Shown in pieces: positions 8,741 through 16,555 of a stretch of DNA of 64,000 nt. How positions within the stretch are numbered: position 1 is the first letter of the stretch; the number at the start of each line of letters is the position of its first letter. This DNA is from Bdellovibrio sp. Lineage in GTDB: Bacteria > Myxococcota > SpSt-1050. The notes beneath the pieces are model-generated. The model worked only from the letters and a program-made list of their open reading frames with translations. It made no database searches and was not told the origin of the DNA. Location of the stretch: the NCBI GenBank assembly GCA_020725805.1, contig DYEF01000016.1:1-64000 (forward strand). Direction: 5' to 3'. A program made the position numbers and the translations under genes.

Positions 8741-10291
8741 ATGAATTCTTTCAGAGATTGGACAGAAAACCTACAGGAGAGAAAATTCTATCTCTGCTCT
8801 TTCTTCTTTTTCCTGTCTTTATCTGTACTGATCAGATTACCCGTCTTCTTCTTCGATTTTTTCAGCAACGATGAGGCCGCCCATTTTATCGGAAGCATAA
8901 TATTGAAAAACGGACTTAATCTATACACCGATTTCGCCGACAATAAACCCCCTATGATATATATCTTCTACCTCTTTTCGCAACTCATCTTCGGCGAAAG
9001 CATTACAGCCGTTCATATAACGACCACAATACTGATTATACCCCTTATTGCCTTCTTTACCTCATTGATATTCCTTAAAACAAGCCGTTTCTCCGGACTT
9101 ATGGCCGGATTCTTTTATATACTCTTCACCTCTGCATATATTCCCACTGATATGTTTGCCACCAATTGTGAAATTATAATGATGCTCTTTGCATCGGCCG
9201 CATTTCTCTTTCTGGTTCAGAATACACCCAAAGGATACTTCCTCTTTGGCATTTTTACAGGTCTTGCAACCCTCTCCAAACAACACGCCGCTATCTGGAT
9301 ACTCATCCCCCTGATTTTAGAACTAAAAAAAGAGAAAGAAAGGGGCATTGCAAAACCGGTATTATCCCTTACAGGTTTCTCAATACCTCTGCTCATCTCA
9401 GTGCTATATTTTTATTCCAGAGGCAATCTTTTAGACTTTATATATTTTACAGTCGGCCACAATATAGGCTATTCACAGAATCCAATCCCGTTATCGGAAA
9501 TCCTGAAAAGATTTATAAAATATCTTCTCCCGTTTGTCCTGATTATCTCTCCGCTTTTCTTCTTTTACCTCAAAGGCAGGAATAAGGCCGAAAGGAGAAT
9601 ACTTGTAATCTTCGAAGCCGCACTGATATTCTCCGTTCTTATGGTCTTTGTCGGATTCAGATTCTTCCCGCACTATTTCATTCAGACAGTCTATCCGCTC
9701 GCAGTACTATCTGCCTTCCGTTTTGTCAGGCCGGAAGATAGTAGAAGTGAGTTCAGATTCATATCTGCCTATGCACTCGTTCTGGTACTGGTATTCAACA
9801 CATACACTTTTCTGTCATATTCGAAAAAAACCATCTTTATCGAAGAGACAGAACCGCTCTTCAGGATTATCCCGCAGGAGGTCAGGGAAGACGGATGCTG
9901 CAACGGGTGTTTTAATGAGAATTACAGACATATCTTCGTCTGGGGTTATGCACCGCTCTTTTACTACTACTTTTACAAAGAGTGCCGGGTCCTTCCCGCT
10001 TCGAGATTCGTCCTCCCTCAGGCAAGTACTGCGGGTTATATTCCGGGAAACGAATCCCAGATGAGCGGCAGTTTCGACTCCGGCAAATATATTATACAAA
10101 AGCACAGAAATCTGCTCATCGAGGACCTGACGAAGAATACCCCGTCACTCATTATAGACACATCCGAGAGCAACTTTCACAACTGGAAGAGATACCCCCT
10201 TAGCACATTTAAAGAACTGAATGAATTCATACAGAAAAATTACGTCTTTTACAAGAACAGGGACGGTTATAATTTATACATCAGGAGATAA
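8741..10291 (+). CDS. GT-C family membrane glycosyltransferase (GT39/ArnT-like)
   Basis: This is a polytopic membrane glycosyltransferase expected to transfer sugar from a polyprenyl-phosphate donor on the outer face of the inner membrane. The first loop has FSNDEAAHF, matching the acidic DE catalytic motif of GT-C enzymes, followed by [11 protein letters not shown], typical of the ArnT/PMT_2 group. About ten hydrophobic helices follow, then a soluble C-terminal domain with several Cys. I choose the ATG at 8741, with AGGTG five bases upstream, over the TTG at 8714. Its 3' end overlaps that of convergent serS by 11 bases. Acceptor and sugar cannot be inferred. Confidence 0.8.
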   Translation: MNSFRDWTENLQERKFYLCSFFFFLSLSVLIRLPVFFFDFFSNDEAAHFIGSIILKNGLNLYTDFADNKPPMIYIFYLFSQLIFGESITAVHITTTILIIPLIAFFTSLIFLKTSRFSGLMAGFFYILFTSAYIPTDMFATNCEIIMMLFASAAFLFLVQNTPKGYFLFGIFTGLATLSKQHAAIWILIPLILELKKEKERGIAKPVLSLTGFSIPLLISVLYFYSRGNLLDFIYFTVGHNIGYSQNPIPLSEILKRFIKYLLPFVLIISPLFFFYLKGRNKAERRILVIFEAALIFSVLMVFVGFRFFPHYFIQTVYPLAVLSAFRFVRPEDSRSEFRFISAYALVLVLVFNTYTFLSYSKKTIFIEETEPLFRIIPQEVREDGCCNGCFNENYRHIFVWGYAPLFYYYFYKECRVLPASRFVLPQASTAGYIPGNESQMSGSFDSGKYIIQKHRNLLIEDLTKNTPSLIIDTSESNFHNWKRYPLSTFKELNEFIQKNYVFYKNRDGYNLYIRR

Positions 10292-11558
10292 TCTCCCTGC
10301 CGCCCATATAAGGCCTCAATACCTCGGGTATCGTAACACTACCGTCTTCATTCTGATAATTTTCGAGAACCGCAACAAGGGTCCTGCCGACAGCCAGCCC
10401 GGAACCGTTGAGTGTGTGCAGAAACTCAGGTTTGGACTTCGGATTCTCCCTGAATTTTATTGACGCACGCCTTGACTGAAAATCCTCGAAATTCGAACAG
10501 GAAGATATCTCCCTGAACGTATTCTGTCCCGGCAGCCACACCTCGATATCGTAAGTCTTAGCCGATGAAAATCCCATATCCCCGGTACAGAGCACAACCA
10601 CCCTGTAGTGCAGATTCAGTTTCTCAAGGATACTGCAGGCATCACTGAGCAGACTCTCGAGTTCGTCATAGCTGTTTTTCGGATGCGCAAATTTAACAAG
10701 TTCCACCTTATTGAACTGATGCTGACGGATTAAGCCTCTGGTATCCTTCCCTGCCGCACCTGCCTCAGCCCTGAAACAGGGGGTATAGGAGACATATTTT
10801 ACCGGCAACAGAGAACTATCCAGAATCTCATCCGAATGCAGATTCGTAACCGGCACCTCAGCGGTCGGGATAAGATGGTAATCAGTCCCCTCTATATGAA
10901 AGGCATCCTCCCTGAATTTCGGAAACTGACCCGTCCCCGTCATAGCCTTCGTATTGACCATAAGCGGCGGCCATATCTCAGTATATCCGTGTTCTTTCGT
11001 ATGAACATCCAGCATAAAATCGATGAGCGCCCTCTCGAGCCTCGCCCCCATACCTTTTAAGACGGCAAATCTCGTCCCGGCAATCTTTGTTGCCCTTTCA
11101 AAATCGAGAATCCCGAGCCTTTCGCCGATATCCCAGTGATTTTTCGGTTCGAAGGAAAACTCCGGCTTCTTCCCCCATCTTTTTATCTCCTGATTATCCT
11201 CCGAACTTTTTCCTAAAGGGACAGAGAAATGAGGGATATTCGGTATATACATCAGATGATTACTTATTTCTGTCTCGATCTTGTCCAGCTCCTTCTCCAT
11301 ATCCTTTATGTTCTGGGAGAAATTCTTGAGCTCCGACCTTCTGCTCTCAAGGAGTGAATTATCCTTTTTGGAGACAGCAATCTTAATCTCATCGTTGATA
11401 CGGTTGAGTTCTGTACGGGCACCCTGAATCTTTACAATCAGCTCCCTCCTCTTCTCCGACAGAGATATAAGCTCTGAAATATCTATATCCTGACCTCTCT
11501 TCTTAAGAGATTCCTGTACAACCTCAATATTTGAACAGACTTTTTTTAGATCCAGCAT
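10281..11558 (-). CDS. serS: Seryl-tRNA synthetase
   Basis: SerS charges tRNA-Ser with serine. The N-terminal helical arm that contacts the long variable arm of tRNA-Ser covers about residues 1-105. Class II motif 2 appears as [21 protein letters not shown], and motif 3 as [16 protein letters not shown]. The length of 425 aa is standard. AGGAG precedes the ATG. It lies 41 bases downstream of the ExeA-like ATPase gene, so the two may be co-transcribed. Two of its substrate tRNAs are encoded about 7 kb away in this window. Confidence 0.97.
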   Translation of the reverse strand: MLDLKKVCSNIEVVQESLKKRGQDIDISELISLSEKRRELIVKIQGARTELNRINDEIKIAVSKKDNSLLESRRSELKNFSQNIKDMEKELDKIETEISNHLMYIPNIPHFSVPLGKSSEDNQEIKRWGKKPEFSFEPKNHWDIGERLGILDFERATKIAGTRFAVLKGMGARLERALIDFMLDVHTKEHGYTEIWPPLMVNTKAMTGTGQFPKFREDAFHIEGTDYHLIPTAEVPVTNLHSDEILDSSLLPVKYVSYTPCFRAEAGAAGKDTRGLIRQHQFNKVELVKFAHPKNSYDELESLLSDACSILEKLNLHYRVVVLCTGDMGFSSAKTYDIEVWLPGQNTFREISSCSNFEDFQSRRASIKFRENPKSKPEFLHTLNGSGLAVGRTLVAVLENYQNEDGSVTIPEVLRPYMGGREIIS

Positions 11559-11567
11559 ACATTCTCC

Positions 11568-11593
11568 TTTTTCAAAAATCGGTCTTTGAAAAA
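11568..11593. repeat. AT-rich inverted repeat upstream of serS
   Basis: The nine-base arms TTTTTCAAA and TTTGAAAAA are perfectly complementary around an eight-base loop, between the ExeA-like gene and serS. On the minus strand the second arm runs into the serS Shine-Dalgarno. It could be a weak terminator for the upstream gene or a mild translational control element. The low GC makes a strong terminator unlikely. Confidence 0.45.
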
Positions 11594-11599
11594 ATTTTA

Positions 11600-12505
11600 T
11601 TATTTTAGTTTCTCGAGTTCCTTATCGATCGCAGATAGTGTCCTGTCAACCTGAGACGGCGTCTCCGCTTCGCTTATCGAAGGTGCCTTTGGTTTATCAA
11701 GCGCAAGGTCCTTGGCTATTATTTCGACAGTCCTGTCGTCCACAATATTGAGTTTGGCAATATATGCCTCAAAGAGCGCGTTGTCACAGATCGTATTGAT
11801 GAGCCTCGGAATCCCGCCCGAATACTTGTAAACCGCCTTTAGGGCCTCATTCGTAAAGAGCATCCTCTTTGCACCGGAGAGTCTGAGTCTGTGTCTGATA
11901 TACCCCTCGGTCGACTCTTCATCCAGTGGTTCGAGCAGAATCCTTGTGGAAACCCTCTGTTTGAGCGGCGGGTCGAGTTCCATTACATTGTCGAGTTCCT
12001 TCATCCCGAAAAATGCAAAATTGAGCAGTTTCTTGCCCGGAATTTCCAGATTCAGAAGCCCTCTGAGTTCTTCCATTACCTCCTTGGAAGAGAGCATCTG
12101 TGCCTCATCAATCAGAACCACGGCCTTCCTGCCTTCCTCATAAATCTCCACAAGTCGCTGATAAATCTGTGTCATAAGAGTTGCCTTTTCATCGGCCGGA
12201 GATTCGACTCCCATCTGAATTGCAATCCGTTTGAGTATCCAGTTGGGGTTGATATTACTGTGAATTATGACCAGAAGGGCTGCCTCGTACTCCTCTTCGG
12301 GCAGATGTTCGAGCAGTTTTCTCGCAAGCGTGGTCTTACCGGTCCCGATATCGCCGACAAGGACTGCAAGCCCTTTCATATTGCTAATAGAGAATATCAG
12401 CTTATTCAGTGCCCGTGAGTGTGTCGGGCTGTTGAAATAAAAACTATTGATAGGCGCGTTCGAAAACGGCTCCTGTGTCAGTTGAAAATACTCTGTGTAA
12501 TTCAT
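11600..12505 (-). CDS. ExeA-like AAA ATPase
   Basis: This is a cytoplasmic ATPase of the ExeA/GspA group (AAA, MSP-like). It starts with the characteristic [18 protein letters not shown] segment. Walker A is GDIGTGKTT, Walker B is [10 protein letters not shown], and a C-terminal segment [15 protein letters not shown] completes the family pattern. I use the ATG at 12505 with GGAG upstream; the track's extra 50 residues precede the conserved start. ExeA homologues help assemble secretin or polysaccharide export systems, usually with a peptidoglycan-binding partner. None is adjacent, so its partner is unknown. Confidence 0.85.
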   Translation of the reverse strand: MNYTEYFQLTQEPFSNAPINSFYFNSPTHSRALNKLIFSISNMKGLAVLVGDIGTGKTTLARKLLEHLPEEEYEAALLVIIHSNINPNWILKRIAIQMGVESPADEKATLMTQIYQRLVEIYEEGRKAVVLIDEAQMLSSKEVMEELRGLLNLEIPGKKLLNFAFFGMKELDNVMELDPPLKQRVSTRILLEPLDEESTEGYIRHRLRLSGAKRMLFTNEALKAVYKYSGGIPRLINTICDNALFEAYIAKLNIVDDRTVEIIAKDLALDKPKAPSISEAETPSQVDRTLSAIDKELEKLK

Positions 12506-12536
12506 TATCCGCTCCTTTGAAGCATAAATTAGGCTC

Positions 12537-12565
12537 TGAATAGAAAAAAAACGCTTAATTGTCAA
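12537..12565 (-). promoter_or_regulatory. Candidate sigma-70 promoter of the ExeA-like gene
   Basis: On the minus strand a consensus TTGACA (12560-12565) and TATTCA (12537-12542) are 17 bases apart, about 30 bases upstream of the ATG at 12505 and its GGAG. Position and spacing are good; this is pattern reading only. Confidence 0.5.
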
Positions 12566-12647
12566 TAAATAATTGGGCGGGAGCAAGAACAGTGGTCTGA
12601 CATTTATTGCATAATACAGAATACCCCGGAAACAGAAATTGGACAAA

Positions 12648-12683
12648 TCCGGCAAGCGGGTGTAACTCCCCCGCTACTACGGA
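12648..12683 (+). promoter_or_regulatory. Structured 5' leader overlapping the ribosome-binding site
   Basis: AGCGGG (12655-12660) pairs with CCCGCT (12670-12675), and an outer TCCG (12648-12651) can pair with CGGA (12680-12683). The latter is the first part of the GGAGGAG ribosome-binding site of the next gene. Folding would partly hide the site, so translational control is possible. I do not recognise a described riboswitch. The fold is hand-drawn and could be incidental. Confidence 0.35.
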
Positions 12684-12693
12684 GGAGAATAAA

Positions 12694-14751
12694 ATGAAAA
12701 AGGCATTTATAACGTTTTTTATTGCAATATTCATTGCAACAGGTCTGTTTGCGGAGGATATTAATTACACACCACCACCAAAACTGCCGGCTTATAAAAC
12801 ACCTTCCGAAAAGATGAAATCCGGCATCAGGCTGTATGATTACAGAACAAGTAATATCACCCTGTACAGAATTACCCAGCCGCCATCAGCGGAAGTAAGG
12901 GCCGTTGCCGAATTCGAACCGGCGTCTATAATAATCCTTACATACTTTCCGGGATACTACGACAAGGTCTTCAGAGGTATCGTCTCCTCAGTGATCGACA
13001 GCGTAAAGATATATTTCTTCTACGATACAGCCTCAATGAAAAGTTCAATAATCAGCAGACTTAAGAGCTGGGGAATTCCGGATACCAAGATAAACAGCAA
13101 TGTTGTATTCGTAAATACCGGTGTCGATTCAGTCTGGACGAGAGACAGCGGACCGAATCCGATTGTATCTAAAGATGGAAAATACGGGATTGTGGATTTC
13201 AGGTATTATTCAGACAGATACTATGACGACAAGATTCCTACCGAACTCGGAAATCTGCTCTCGCTCAATGTATTCAGACCCTCTATGGACTTCGAAGGTG
13301 GCAACTTTATGACTAACGGGAAAGGACTCTGTATGACTACGAAAGGTTCTGTATGGGAAAACCTGCCGTTAAGAGATGCAGATATTCAGAAAATATTCGC
13401 TGATTATATGGGGTGTAAGAAGACGGTCTTTTTAAAACCGCTCGCCGGAGAAGGGACAACACATATAGATATGTTTACCAAATTTACATCCGAAGATACG
13501 ATACTTCTCGGCCAGTATAAGTACTCACAGGACTGTATAAATTATGACATTCTGGAAGAAAACTACAGCACGCTTCTGAAGACCACAACAGTTGACGGAA
13601 AACCGCTCAGAATCGTAAGAATCCCTATGCCAGACAATTCAGACGGCGTATGGAGGACATATACGAACTCATTGTTTGTAAATAATATGGCTCTGGTTCC
13701 GGTATATTCACAGCACAAAACCTATGAAACAGAGGCCCTTAACGCCTATAAGACGGCACTCGGAAGCGGCTGGACAATAATACCCATCGATTCAGAGGAG
13801 ATTATCCCGGACGGCGGGGCAATCCATTGTATCACAATGACTGTACCGGACTTTGAACTGGTAAAATTCCAGAACGACCCTCAGCCTCTGTGCGGAAATT
13901 CGGTTAACTGCAATCCGACGGGATGCGGCAGCATAACAACAAAAGGTGAGTGTGACGGCGACACAGTTATATGGTGTGAAAATAATGTACCCAGCTTCTA
14001 TGACTGCTCCTCCCCCTGCAATATGGTTCCGAACGGCTATCCCTGTGAGCAGAACTGTGAATACAACAGCCAGAAGGCGTATTATGACTGTATATCTGAT
14101 TTTCAGTGTGTTCAGTGTATAGATGAATGTAAGACAGGAGAAAAGGGTTGCTTTGATTCCTTTACGCAATGGGTATGCGCCGGTGATACTGATAATGACG
14201 GATGCAACGAGATCAAGCAGGTCAAATGCAACAGCGGAGAGAGTTGCATAAACGGAATCTGTCAGTCGGGATGCATACCAAACTGTACAGATAAGGAATG
14301 CGGCGACGACGGATGCGGAGGAAAATGCGGAAACTGCAAATCCGGCGAGTATTGTGGTTCTGATTTCAGGTGTCATCAGAATATCACTGACGCAGGAGTG
14401 GATGCAGAGGAGCTAAAAGATATAAGCAATTCCGATGCCACTGCAGATATAAATACCTCCGATACAACTGATGACACGACTCAGATTACGGACACCTCAA
14501 ATGATACTCAGATTACAGATTCAGGAGAGGATACGACACCGGCCGACATAATTACGGATAGTTCTGCAGACACAAATCAAACTGATGCAGTAATCATATC
14601 CGACACATATCAGGATACGGGAATAAATGATACTAATCTGAATGACGCATTACAGAAAGATATTATCAGGCTGGACAATGAATCAAACGACAAGACAGAG
14701 GAGACATCGGCCGACAACTCGTCAGGTTGTTCGTGTGCTTTCATAGATTAG
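12694..14751 (+). CDS. Exported agmatine/peptidylarginine deiminase-like protein with Cys-rich tail
   Basis: The ATG at 12694, behind GGAGGAG, begins a signal peptide ending near LFAED. Residues from about 50 to 390 form a PAD_porph/agmatine deiminase domain. It retains WTRDSGP, EGGN, THIDMF and the catalytic-cysteine segment GGAIHCIT, so it should hydrolyse a guanidino group. A Cys-rich region follows with CGDDGCGGKCG. Then comes an Asp/Thr-rich linker of about 100 residues, and the chain stops at SSGCSCAFID. The architecture implies a surface or secreted enzyme; the substrate is unknown. The stop overlaps the convergent WYL gene's stop by four bases. Confidence 0.85.
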   Translation: MKKAFITFFIAIFIATGLFAEDINYTPPPKLPAYKTPSEKMKSGIRLYDYRTSNITLYRITQPPSAEVRAVAEFEPASIIILTYFPGYYDKVFRGIVSSVIDSVKIYFFYDTASMKSSIISRLKSWGIPDTKINSNVVFVNTGVDSVWTRDSGPNPIVSKDGKYGIVDFRYYSDRYYDDKIPTELGNLLSLNVFRPSMDFEGGNFMTNGKGLCMTTKGSVWENLPLRDADIQKIFADYMGCKKTVFLKPLAGEGTTHIDMFTKFTSEDTILLGQYKYSQDCINYDILEENYSTLLKTTTVDGKPLRIVRIPMPDNSDGVWRTYTNSLFVNNMALVPVYSQHKTYETEALNAYKTALGSGWTIIPIDSEEIIPDGGAIHCITMTVPDFELVKFQNDPQPLCGNSVNCNPTGCGSITTKGECDGDTVIWCENNVPSFYDCSSPCNMVPNGYPCEQNCEYNSQKAYYDCISDFQCVQCIDECKTGEKGCFDSFTQWVCAGDTDNDGCNEIKQVKCNSGESCINGICQSGCIPNCTDKECGDDGCGGKCGNCKSGEYCGSDFRCHQNITDAGVDAEELKDISNSDATADINTSDTTDDTTQITDTSNDTQITDSGEDTTPADIITDSSADTNQTDAVIISDTYQDTGINDTNLNDALQKDIIRLDNESNDKTEETSADNSSGCSCAFID

Positions 14752-15797
14752 GATTCTTTCTGTTTCGGTCTGATAACTTCTACGTCTTCTCCGAAGCTCT
14801 GAATCCATCTCTGTACCTCAATCGAATTACAGGTAGTAAAGCACATTTTAAGTCTGCCGTCCGAAAGTTTCTCGAATGACTGATTGGCAAACCACCTTCT
14901 CTCCATCAGGCTCTTCTGCAAAGGCTTGTTATCGGAAAAAATCAATTCATAAGTTGCGCGTTCACCATCGCCTATTATACCGATGAAGTCGTTCAGATAA
15001 TTCTTAGGATTATATTTTGCAACCTCGGGATAATGGAATTTTTCGGATGTCATTCTTACACAAACAAATCTGTCAACTGCATAGGTCTTTATCTTGTGAT
15101 GCTCATCCTCTCCTATCAGATAGAGTGCGTTTAGGTGAAAGACAATCGAATACGGCTTCAATAAAAAATCATTTTTACTCTTATTCCCGGATTCAATCAA
15201 AGGGGAATACTGACATTTCAATACTTTCTGATTGACAATGGCATTCAGTATCGTATTTACGATATCCTCTCTGGCTTTGTAATCCTTGGGGGCATAAGGA
15301 TGGTAGCAGAAAATTCTATCCAGATTGTTCAGAAATGTTTTGTAGTATGATTTATACTTAAGACTTGCTATAAGTTTGTCGAATATTTCTTTTATATTTT
15401 CCTTTATGTAAGTGATATTTAATGATTCGAGGAAATTTTTTGCCGAAAAGGCAGAGATAACCTTCTGAATATTCTCATCAAGATTACCCTCGTGAAAACC
15501 CGAAAGGAAGAAGTAGCTCTTACCATCACTCTTCTCATCAACTATTTCCAAATACGAATCCTCATAACCCAACTCGTTCTTTGAAAACTCCTCTAAAACC
15601 TTGTTGAGTTCATTCTTGTATTTTTTCAGAACTCTTTTTGTTACTCCCAGTATCTCCAGTAATGAATCCTGTGAGATTTTACCTGAGCGATATATCAGGT
15701 ATAGTAAAAAATAGACCTTTCTGTCAGAAGGCGTCCTTCTTTCCATTAAGACTTTTCTTTCGCTATCTCCATTTTCCATAGAATCTACTAATACCAT
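14748..15797 (-). CDS. WYL-domain transcriptional regulator
   Basis: The N-terminal 80 residues contain a predicted helix-turn-helix (DSLLEILGVTKRVLKKYK). The C-terminal half matches a WYL domain (LLKPYSIVFHLNALYLIGED and KTYAVDRFV), followed by a WCX-like extension. These proteins often sense nucleotides and regulate defence or DNA-repair loci. The start is uncertain: the ATG at 15797 lies only a few bases from the predicted transcription start and has no Shine-Dalgarno, and the ATG at 15779 (MENGDSERK) is an alternative. It is divergent from the zinc-ribbon and AAA+ genes and probably controls them and itself. Confidence 0.85.
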   Translation of the reverse strand: MVLVDSMENGDSERKVLMERRTPSDRKVYFLLYLIYRSGKISQDSLLEILGVTKRVLKKYKNELNKVLEEFSKNELGYEDSYLEIVDEKSDGKSYFFLSGFHEGNLDENIQKVISAFSAKNFLESLNITYIKENIKEIFDKLIASLKYKSYYKTFLNNLDRIFCYHPYAPKDYKAREDIVNTILNAIVNQKVLKCQYSPLIESGNKSKNDFLLKPYSIVFHLNALYLIGEDEHHKIKTYAVDRFVCVRMTSEKFHYPEVAKYNPKNYLNDFIGIIGDGERATYELIFSDNKPLQKSLMERRWFANQSFEKLSDGRLKMCFTTCNSIEVQRWIQSFGEDVEVIRPKQKES

Positions 15798-15805
15798 AAC
15801 CGAAA

Positions 15806-15864
15806 AAATTAGTAAAAATAAAAACCGTACACAATTTGTGCACTCCTTTATGAGATAATATAGG
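15806..15864. promoter_or_regulatory. Back-to-back promoters sharing a palindromic operator
   Basis: The near-perfect palindrome GTACACAATTTGTGCAC (15827-15843) covers both candidate -35 elements. Leftward, TTGTGT (15829-15834) and TAATTT (15806-15811) are 17 bases apart and would drive the WYL gene. Rightward, TTGTGC (15836-15841) and TATAGG (15859-15864) are also 17 apart and would drive the zinc-ribbon/AAA+ genes. A dimeric WYL repressor binding here could control both directions. This is inferred from pattern and geometry. Confidence 0.4.
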
Positions 15865-15879
15865 CAGGAGGGAAGATTA

Positions 15880-16377
15880 ATGGCCTGCCGGATAAATAAA
15901 CATTACAGCAACAAAATTTGCCATACATTGCAATATAACGCCATATCAACCTTAAGCACCCTAAATCCCAAACCAAAATATCCGGTGCCAGGCAGAAAGA
16001 CGCAGGTATATCATCCGGTGCCAGGCAGACATAAGCTGCCAAGAATTTCAACGTCTCATATATTTGTACGTAATTTCAATAAGATAACTATAACACCAAC
16101 AAAAAATAAACACTTGATAAGTACAAGAAATAATAAGCAAAAAAATAACAGCTATCATATGCCACATAATTTCGCTCCAAGATCTGAAAATAAATCAGAG
16201 ATGGTCAATTTGTTATATATTGTATGGTATTGTAACGCAAGATATGTATGTGGTGGCAAAAGTGTATATACATTAGGGAGGTATTTTTATCCGATGCACT
16301 CTACATTAAAACCGTTCAGAACAAAAAGCAAATTGTTTCACTTTTTGTATTATCAGGAAGGAGATTTTTATGAGTAA
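15880..16377 (+). CDS. Doubtful 165-aa ORF in the divergent spacer
   Basis: This ORF has a good AGGAGGG seven bases before its ATG, and its stop overlaps the start of the zinc-ribbon gene by eight bases, which would suit coupling. Against it, the product is rich in Asn, Lys, His and Tyr, has no recognisable fold or hydrophobic core, and includes translated DNA repeats (PVPGR twice). The rightward promoter proposed here would also begin transcription after its ribosome-binding site. I consider it more likely untranslated leader than a gene. Confidence 0.15.
   Translation: MACRINKHYSNKICHTLQYNAISTLSTLNPKPKYPVPGRKTQVYHPVPGRHKLPRISTSHIFVRNFNKITITPTKNKHLISTRNNKQKNNSYHMPHNFAPRSENKSEMVNLLYIVWYCNARYVCGGKSVYTLGRYFYPMHSTLKPFRTKSKLFHFLYYQEGDFYE
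15980..16029. repeat. REP-like direct repeat pair
   Basis: ATCCGGTGCCAGGCAGA occurs twice exactly, at 15980-15996 and 16013-16029, 33 bases apart. The GGTGCCAGGC core resembles short repetitive extragenic elements seen in some deltaproteobacteria. A separate six-base inverted repeat GGCAGG/CCTGCC lies at 15863-15889. The rest of the 15.8-16.37 kb spacer is AT-rich and otherwise featureless. Confidence 0.5.
16321..16348. repeat. Inverted repeat just upstream of the zinc-ribbon gene
   Basis: ACAAAAAG and CTTTTTGT are perfect eight-base arms around a 12-base loop, about 13 bases upstream of the AGGAAGGAG ribosome-binding site. It could be an operator or a leader hairpin. A ten-base palindrome TGTATATACA lies nearby at 16263-16272. 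Confidence 0.45.
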
Positions 16378-16537
16378 TAAACCGACCAAAAAGAAGTTAT
16401 GCGTTATGTGTGGCTCAAAGAAGGCTCTCTATTCTTCCAACCATAAAGTCAGATTCAGAAAGGACCACAACCTTTGTTTCAGGTGTTTCAGGAGTCTTCT
16501 CGAGAGCGTAAAAAGCTTAATATTATTAATTTCCTGA
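16370..16537 (+). CDS. 55-aa zinc-ribbon-like protein (absent from ORF track)
   Basis: This short gene is below the ORF-track cutoff. AGGAAGGAG sits about six bases before the ATG, a strong ribosome-binding site. The product is basic and carries CVMC near residue 11 and CFRC near residue 36, spaced as in a four-cysteine zinc ribbon, with several Lys and Arg between the knuckles. The last 15 residues are hydrophobic and may pack as a helix. It ends 18 bases before the AAA+ ATPase gene, so the two form an operon. It could be an adaptor, nucleic-acid-binding subunit or substrate of that ATPase; no family is recognised. Confidence 0.65.
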   Translation: MSNKPTKKKLCVMCGSKKALYSSNHKVRFRKDHNLCFRCFRSLLESVKSLILLIS

Positions 16538-16555
16538 CAAGGGAGGTATTTAGTT

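Noticed and set aside
12648-12687. Cobalamin, c-di-GMP or similar riboswitch
   Set aside because: The conserved core sequences of these classes are not present; only a generic nested stem is seen.
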